A stretch of 64,000 bases of DNA from Isoetes taiwanensis (taxonomy: Eukaryota; Streptophyta; Lycopodiopsida; Isoetales; Isoetaceae), in NCBI GenBank assembly GCA_021234155.1, contig JAJEKV010000008.1, positions 16,592,006-16,656,005 of the forward strand. Direction: 5' to 3'. Both the position numbers and the translations under genes were made by a program. Below, in pieces: positions 58,331 to 64,000 of this stretch (position 1 is the stretch's first letter; every line of letters starts with the position of its first letter). Under the pieces are notes generated by a model. That model worked only from the letters and a program-made list of their open reading frames with translations. It did no database searches and was not told where the DNA came from.

Positions 58331-58628
58331 ATATGTGGGTTTGTGTTTTTTTTTTTTTCAGCGTTACCTTATCTGCGAGCCATCGATGAACAGAATATTC
58401 CTGGCATCCAGAATTTGCTGACATGGCATCCAGCTGACCGCCGAAATGTGGCCCTCTTTACCTTTATGTAAGGTAAAGGTTGTTAGGCTTCTTGGCTTTG
58501 AGAAAGACACAATAGAAGTTCTTAGTTCGTTGTTTTTACTGCATTGGCACCAATTCAGCATGCCACACATTCAACAGATGGGCAGTTAAAATGTGTGATG
58601 GGAATGTGCAGAGTAGAAGAATTTATAT

Positions 58629-58958
58629 GTGAAGCACGCTGTGACCGTGGTCTTATATAAGGTGACCGTGTGGTACATGAGCTTGGCCAAGAACTTGGCT
58701 CGGTTTGGTAGTATGCAGATCGGTTTGGCCGCAAATGCATGTGGCCGGCTCTGCCCTTTTGATTCAGTTTTGGAAGCGGATACCTTGCTTAATGTTTCTG
58801 TATCTTTTTTTTTCTCACTATTCTTCTTGATTCCGCCACTTTTCTGCTTCATGGAGCTTCCAATCCGTTCCGGCATCGCTGGAGCTCCTACGCCCTCAGA
58901 AGCTTTGCCCCTTTTTTCCCCAGAAAACCCTACTTCCTTGTGGAATATTGATGCATAG
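58629..58958 (+). other. conserved plus-strand open frame, unknown (109 aa)
   Basis: It is shared with 61697-62015 (broken into two frames there). It includes MSLAKNLARFGSMQIGLAA and a hydrophobic stretch SFFFSLFFLIPPLFCFM. I recognise no family. The frame begins right after a bidirectional-looking TATA (CTTATATAAG). It may be a chance frame in a repeat. Confidence 0.3.
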
Positions 58959-59128
58959 CTCTGTGCTCTGTGGAATAGCGACGCATAGCTCTGTGCTGGA
59001 CTCTGTTAGTAAAAGATTAACAGATTTAGTAAAAGGTTAACAGATTTGCTTCCTTACCTGAGCTTCAACGACGCAAACTCCAAGAAAAACTCTGAAAACC
59101 AGCTATGGCCCCCTTTACCTTTTTGTAA

Positions 59129-59302
59129 GGTAAAGGACGTTGAGATCATTTTTCTGGCGGAAAAGGCTTGGCGATGGCGAGGCGAGCTTTCGGGCTGCCA
59201 TAAGGCCTTTTCCGCGAGAAAAAATGGCCGCTCACGGCCCGCTAGCTCGCCTCGCCACCGTCAGGCCTTTTCCGCCAGAAAAATGGCCTCAACGGCCTTT
59301 AC
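59129..59302. mobile_element. hairpin (MITE-like) element, copy 2
   Basis: It has terminal inverted repeats of about 38 bp: left GTAAAGGACGTTGAGATCAT, right ending ATGGCCTCAACGGCCTTTAC. The interior is GC-rich and about 95 bp long. It could fold into a long hairpin, and no protein is encoded. It is preceded by the CCTTTACC...GGTAAAGG palindrome common to the family. Confidence 0.65.
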
Positions 59303-61015
59303 CTATTAGAATATAAATTGTGACGATTTAGGGCAATGAAAGAAAATGTGACGCTTTAGGACAAGGAGCTACTAGACTCTTCTGGAATCGTGTATGTAGG
59401 TCTGGCCGCACCTCTCTTCATCAAAACGGCATGGATGGATCTTTGGGAAACGTTCTGGAGCATGGATAGATCTCTGGGAAAGGTTGTGGATGCACTCTAG
59501 AGCTTCCTATGGAGACTTGGAGCTGGGAAAAGCGTGTGCTTCCTGGAATCCAGAGCCGGCTATGGTACGGACAACCGGAGCTTTGCAAAAAAATTTGCAT
59601 CAGAGTAAAAGAGGAAGTGTGGAGTTTCGGGCAAAATTAGAGAGGGGCGCTGTGGATTTAGGACGCAAGACTCAGATTTGTATGCAGAATTCTGTTGATC
59701 ATGGAGTTTCTGGCACACAGCTTGGCGAACTTATGAGCTAGAAAATTCAAAGCAACCCTAGGACAGAGCAGAGAGATTCTGAAATGACCCCTGAAGTTTC
59801 TTCAATGCCCCTGTTTTTCCAAATGGAGTCATTTGATCTAAGAGCTTGACAAAAGGTAACCCTTTGAATTTTGAGTGCTTTAACTGGCTGCGGCTCAGTC
59901 TGCAATGCGAGAACAACTTCTTCTGGCTATTGTTGCTCTGTATGCCTCGTTTTAATCAAATTTCTCTTATCTTTACCATTAATGAGAGTTTCAGAGATGG
60001 ATTTAAGGACTATGTAATCTACGGCAGGAAGGGCATTCTGCCCCGTAGGGTCTCAAGACGGTGCCGCCAGTTGAGGCGGCGCACGAGCGGCGGAGCCGCG
60101 AGTGCCCCAAGGCTGGCGGCGCCGCCGAGAGGCCTTGCAAGGGCGGATTGCCCCCCTGCTGTCGATTACGGGATATAGTAAACTTAAGGTTCAGATTACA
60201 AACAAAGATATCTGTTGTGGCTATGGCGGTCCCGTTTCTTGCGAGATTCAGCTCTCAGTTTGCCATAACTTCTGGGAAAATGATAAGAAATCTGTACGGA
60301 AAGTAGAGGGAAACAGAGGATAGCTCTGTCACAATGACAAAACAGAGCAGGAGAAGCATGTTTTGCGCCGATATGATCTATGGAAGACAGATTATGTAGC
60401 CGAATTATAGATTATATATTATAGATCATCAAAATAAAGCAGAAGAAGCATGTTTTGTGCCAATATGATCTATGGAAACAGAGCCGAGTTGAGCATCCGA
60501 GCTAAGCAAAGGGACTCCGAACTATGGAAACTCTGCCGAGCTATGGAAACTCTGTCGAAACTCTGCCGAGCTATGGAAACTCTGCCAAGAAGAGTGTTGC
60601 AGAGGAAACAAAGGATAGCGGTGCCGCTATGCGATAGCGGTGGAGACATTGTGTGTTATAATTTAAGCCACAGTAATCTGAACCTTATGTTTATTACGGT
60701 CTGTTTGACGCACGATAACATGCAGTAAACTTTATCTGTCTTCACTTTGTGGCATCTTGCCCAAATATTGGATTAAATGAATTCAAAGCTACTATGGTTG
60801 GACTATGTCCAGACCAGATCTTTGCTAGGAAATTCAAAGCAACCATAGGACAGAGCAGAGAGATTCTGAAACGACCCCTGAAGTTTCCTCAACACCTCTA
60901 TTTTTCCAAATGGAGTCATTTGATTTAAGAGTTCGGCAAAAGGTAAGCCTTTGAATTTTGAGTGCTTTAACTGGCCACGGCTCAGTCTGCAATGCGAGAA
61001 CAACTTCGTCTGGCT
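59303..61015. other. intergenic stretch with direct repeats, no gene
   Basis: About 185 bp at 59745-59930 are repeated at 60828-61015. AGAAGCATGTTTTG...ATCTATGG repeats at 60352 and 60444. A minisatellite of 18-19 bp lies at 60515-60595. A very GC-rich patch at 60055-60150 interrupts it. No supported coding sequence is seen. Confidence 0.5.
60515..60595. repeat. minisatellite, 18-19-bp unit
   Basis: Four imperfect units of GCCGAGCTATGGAAACTCT, one of them shortened to TCGAAACTCT. Confidence 0.7.
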
Positions 61016-61069
61016 AACTTACAAGACCCTGCTTCGCCATACAAGACTGCCGCCATCTTCTCCACGTCA

Positions 61070-61215
61070 CGTCATAATAACTATACAAGACCACAGCAGC
61101 CATCTTTCCTGCGCCAGCGTGACCGTGGTCTTATATAAGGTGACCGTGTGGGATGACAGTGGTCTTATTTCTGTAAGGTGACCATGTTACGTTGTAATCA
61201 CGTCATTTGTCATTA
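61070..61215 (-). promoter_or_regulatory. promoter-like cassette, copy 13
   Basis: A palindromic TATA with TGACCGTG on both sides and the ACGT region. The MAKQ start remnant is rearranged. Confidence 0.45.
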
Positions 61216-61342
61216 CATATGTGGATTTGTGGTTTTCTTTTTCAACGTTACCTTACCTGTGAGCCATTGATGAACAGAATATTCCTGGCATCCAGAATTT
61301 GCTGACATGGCATCCAGCTGACCGCCGAAATGTGGCCCTGCT

Positions 61343-61482
61343 TACCTTTATGTAAGGTAAAGGCTCTTGAGGCCGAATAGTTCATTTTTTGGCGAAAAAA
61401 GGCTGTGTTGGGCGAGGAATTTGGCGGCCGCCGCCAAGAGCTTGGCCTTTTTACGCCGAGAAAAATGGCCTCAACGACCTTG
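61343..61482. mobile_element. hairpin (MITE-like) element, copy 3
   Basis: It is related to 59129-59302, with a diverged GC-rich centre (GGCGGCCGCCGCC) and the AAAATGGCCTCAACG right arm. Confidence 0.5.
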
Positions 61483-61559
61483 GGACATCTTGCTTTGCTC
61501 GCCCTCTGCCCCAGCTCGCCTCGCACTCCTCTCCTTTGCTAGAACTGTACTATTTCTGC

Positions 61560-62371
61560 TTCTTGGCTTTGAGAATAGTTCATTTTTTTACTGCATTGGC
61601 ACCAATTTAGCATGCCACACATTCAACAGATGGGCAGTGTAAAATGTGTAATGGGAATGTGCAGAGTAGAAGAAACATTATATATGTGAAGCAGCTGTGA
61701 CCGTGGTCTTATATAAGGTGACCGTGTGGGACATGAGCTTGGCCAAGAGCTTGGCTCGGTTTGGTAGTATGCAGATCGGTTTGGCCGCAAATGCATGTGG
61801 CCGGCTCAGCCCTTTTGATTCCGTTTTGGAAGCGGATACCTTGCTTAATGTTTTTTTATCTTTTTTTTTTCTCACTCTTCTTCTTGATTCCGCCACTTTT
61901 CTGCTTCATGGAGCTTCCAATCCGTTCCGGTATCGCTGAAGCTCCTACGCCCTCAGAAGATTTGCCCCTTTTTTCCCCAGAAAACCCTACTTCCTTGTGG
62001 ATTATTGATGCATAGCTCTGTGCTCTGTGGAATAGCGACACATAGCTCTGTGCTGGACTCTGTTAGTAAAAGATTAACAGATTTAGTTAAAGGTTAACAG
62101 ACTTCCTTAACTGAGCTTCAACGACGCAAACTCCAAGAAAAACTCTGAAAACCAGGTATGGGCCCCTTTACCTTTATGTAAGGTAAAGGCCGTTGAGGTC
62201 ATTTTTCTGGCAGAAAACGCTTCGTGTTGGCGAGACGAGCTGCCAGGATGCCGCAAGGACTTTTCTGCCAGAAAATGGCCTCAACAGCCTTTATCGCTGC
62301 TCACGGCCCGTCAGCTCGCCTCGCCACCGCCAGGCCTTTTCCGCCAGAAAAATGGCCTCAACGGCCTTTAC
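61560..62371. repeat. 800-bp segmental duplication, copy 2
   Basis: It is homologous to 58500-59302 throughout, including the TATA cassette at 61698-61735, the conserved frame and the hairpin element at its end. Confidence 0.8.
62183..62371. mobile_element. hairpin (MITE-like) element, copy 4
   Basis: The left arm GTAAAGGCCGTTGAGGTCAT has two successive right arms: one at 62261-62293 and one at 62338-62371. It is the clearest member of the family. Confidence 0.6.
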
Positions 62372-62391
62372 CTATTACGAATATGAATTGT

Positions 62392-62480
62392 GACTGTGGT
62401 CTTATATAAGGTGACCGTGTGGGATGACAGTAGTCTTATTTCCGTAAGGTGAGCATGTTACGTTGTAGCCACATCTTTTG
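62392..62480 (-). promoter_or_regulatory. promoter-like cassette, copy 15
   Basis: CTTATATAAG with TGACCGTG. It directly abuts the hairpin element, and the MAKQ start remnant is missing. Confidence 0.45.
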
Positions 62481-63764
62481 TCATTACACATGTGGGTTTA
62501 TGGTTTTTTTTCAGCAATACCTTACCTGTGAGCCGTTGATGAAAAGAATATTCCTAGCATTGTTTTATATAGGAATTGGTGTGGGATGACCGTGTTACAT
62601 TGTGGACCAATATCAATATTAGCCAAGTCTTTTGTCATTGCAGTATGGCAGTATGTGGGTTCCTGGCATTGTAGTATTAACACTAGAAACGTGTGCCCGG
62701 CGATGCTGGCCGGGCATTATTCATGGACATGAAATGGGTAGATGAGAGTTTGTAAGTTGAAAGAATGCTGTAGATTTAATCCTGCCTTAGACGAAATGGA
62801 GTGCTAAGATGTGAATGGTACTTTGCCCTACTGTAATGCCAATACCATCGCTCCATTTAAAGGAACATTGCAATAAAATGTATCAAGGCCATCCTTCCTT
62901 CTCACTGACCCACAATGATGGCATGTGTTGCTCATTGCCTCCACAAATATTTCAACACACATTTCTTAGATAGGCATATACTATCGGCATTCTAAAATAA
63001 TCACCTGCTATGGTGGAACTCTAATTATAGTGTCTACATACTCTTTGTCTCAACATGCCATCAATGGAAAACGGAGGCCATTGACCTAAGGGATGGATGG
63101 CGAATAGGAAAGTTTCAAGAGTTCCTTAAGAAAAGCTTTCATGCCATTCAACAAAAATATTCCCACCCCAATGTGTGTAGATTGCTCATTGAGATTGAGA
63201 ATAGCTACAAAAGAGCTTAGAGATCATAATAATAGAAAATACATACCGATATAGAAAGTTTGAAATTCAATTGGTATACAAAACTCAAAAGAATATCACA
63301 AACTATAGCAGAAATAAATAAGATAGTCCGCTTGTATAATAGCAATAGGCCTCTGCCACAACTAAATGATGGGAAGAAGTTAAGTCCAATCTTAATGCAA
63401 TTTTTGTCCATGTGTATCATATAGAGAATATCTATAGCAATTGAATTCGAACCTTAATGCAATAATTTTCTATGTGTATGATGTAGAGAATATCTAGCAT
63501 TACAATTGACGTGTTCTTAGAGTCATAGACTGCATAAACAACTTTGCTATATATGACCTAGTTGACACATGTTACACTACGTTATTAATTTTGAAAGGAG
63601 GCCAAGCCAGGAATTTACCATAATGCCTCTTGTGTTCAAGAATATTGCAACCTTGTTCTTTAATGTCGGCAATGTGGAACGATATTCACCAAGGAGCCCA
63701 AAAAAAAAATGACATGACATTTCTTATTCCTATAGTCTCTATTGGACATGAGCATTGTCATAAT
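62481..63764. other. intergenic stretch, no gene
   Basis: It contains a GC-rich hairpin at 62695-62715 and the second copy of the 56437-56860 segment (63267-63690). No coding sequence is supported. Confidence 0.5.
62695..62715. repeat. GC-rich hairpin (GCCCGGC / GCCGGGC)
   Basis: A perfect 7-bp stem with a 7-nt loop in AT-rich surroundings, preceded by TATTAACACTAGAAACGTG. The pattern resembles subterminal hairpins of plant Helitrons, but no second end was identified. Confidence 0.35.
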
Positions 63765-63900
63765 AAACATACAAGACCGTGCTTCGCCATCTTCTCCTAC
63801 TTCGCTGTGACCGTGGTCTTATATAAGGTGACCGTGTGGGATGACACTGGTCTTATTTTCGTAAGGTGAGCGTGTTATGTTGTAGCCACGTCTTTTGTCA
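63765..63900 (-). promoter_or_regulatory. promoter-like cassette, copy 16
   Basis: CTTATATAAG, TGACCGTG and the MAKQG start remnant at 63780-63795. The block beyond it runs off the window. Confidence 0.5.
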
Positions 63901-64000
63901 TTACATATGTGGGTTTATGGTTTTTTTTTTCAACGTTACCTTATCTGTGGGCCATTGATAAACAAAATATTCCTGGCATCCAGAATTTGCTGACATGGCA

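Larger units (their letters stand above)
58500..59302. repeat. 800-bp segmental duplication, copy 1
   Basis: It is duplicated at 61560-62371 and contains a TATA cassette (58641-58680), a conserved plus-strand frame (58629-58958) and a hairpin element (59129-59302). Confidence 0.8.

Noticed and set aside
60055-60180. GC-rich patch as a CpG-island promoter
   Set aside because: It is very short, contains inverted GCCGCC/GGCGGC words like the hairpin elements, and has no TATA or gene beside it.

Overview
The window looks like nuclear DNA of a vascular plant with a large, repeat-rich genome. The evidence is a protein with a plant-type Dof zinc finger, an L-type (legume-type) lectin domain, Ty1/copia and chromodomain Ty3/gypsy retrotransposons, and plant LINEs carrying a zf-RVT domain. 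I cannot name the species. Nothing bacterial, organellar or CRISPR-like is seen, and no complete tRNA or rRNA gene was recognised.

Layout. (1) 213-12278: a head-to-tail array of one Ty1/copia family on the minus strand, LTR-pol-LTR-pol-LTR-pol-LTR. All three units lack gag, and only the unit at 8369-11947 keeps long open frames. (2) 12279-13602: fragments of the same pol in alternating orientation, making a foldback. (3) 13909-16351: the pol of a decayed chromodomain Ty3/gypsy element. (4) 16352-24270: a 2.15-kb non-coding unit in three tandem copies. The middle copy carries a 5'-truncated LINE with a target duplication and a 744-bp terminal-inverted-repeat element. (5) 24882-27950: two 1.5-kb LTRs joined directly with no internal region, flanked by a 5-bp target duplication. 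(6) 30150-34460: a decayed LINE on the minus strand. (7) 36414-37142: a lectin domain without a kinase. (8) 38062-64000: a locally amplified region built from a Dof-like zinc-finger gene, its promoter, and two non-coding blocks called X and Y here. A TATA/TGACCG promoter-like cassette occurs about 16 times, together with small hairpin elements. A 4.8-kb LINE sits in one X copy.

Two points matter most. First, the Dof-like gene at 38062-39717 encodes an unusual protein: an acidic N-terminal region with internal repeats and one C-terminal Dof-type finger. Its promoter has been copied many times nearby, mostly without the gene. Second, differences between repeat copies are not random. They concentrate at CAG and CTG (CHG) sites, which become CG-containing strings or short indels. 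This fits long-read base-calling errors at CHG-methylated cytosines better than mutation, so many of the broken frames may be assembly artefacts.

The only plausible host genes are the Dof-like gene, its truncated copy at 45473-46015, and the lectin fragment. Almost everything else is transposon-derived or non-coding repeat.
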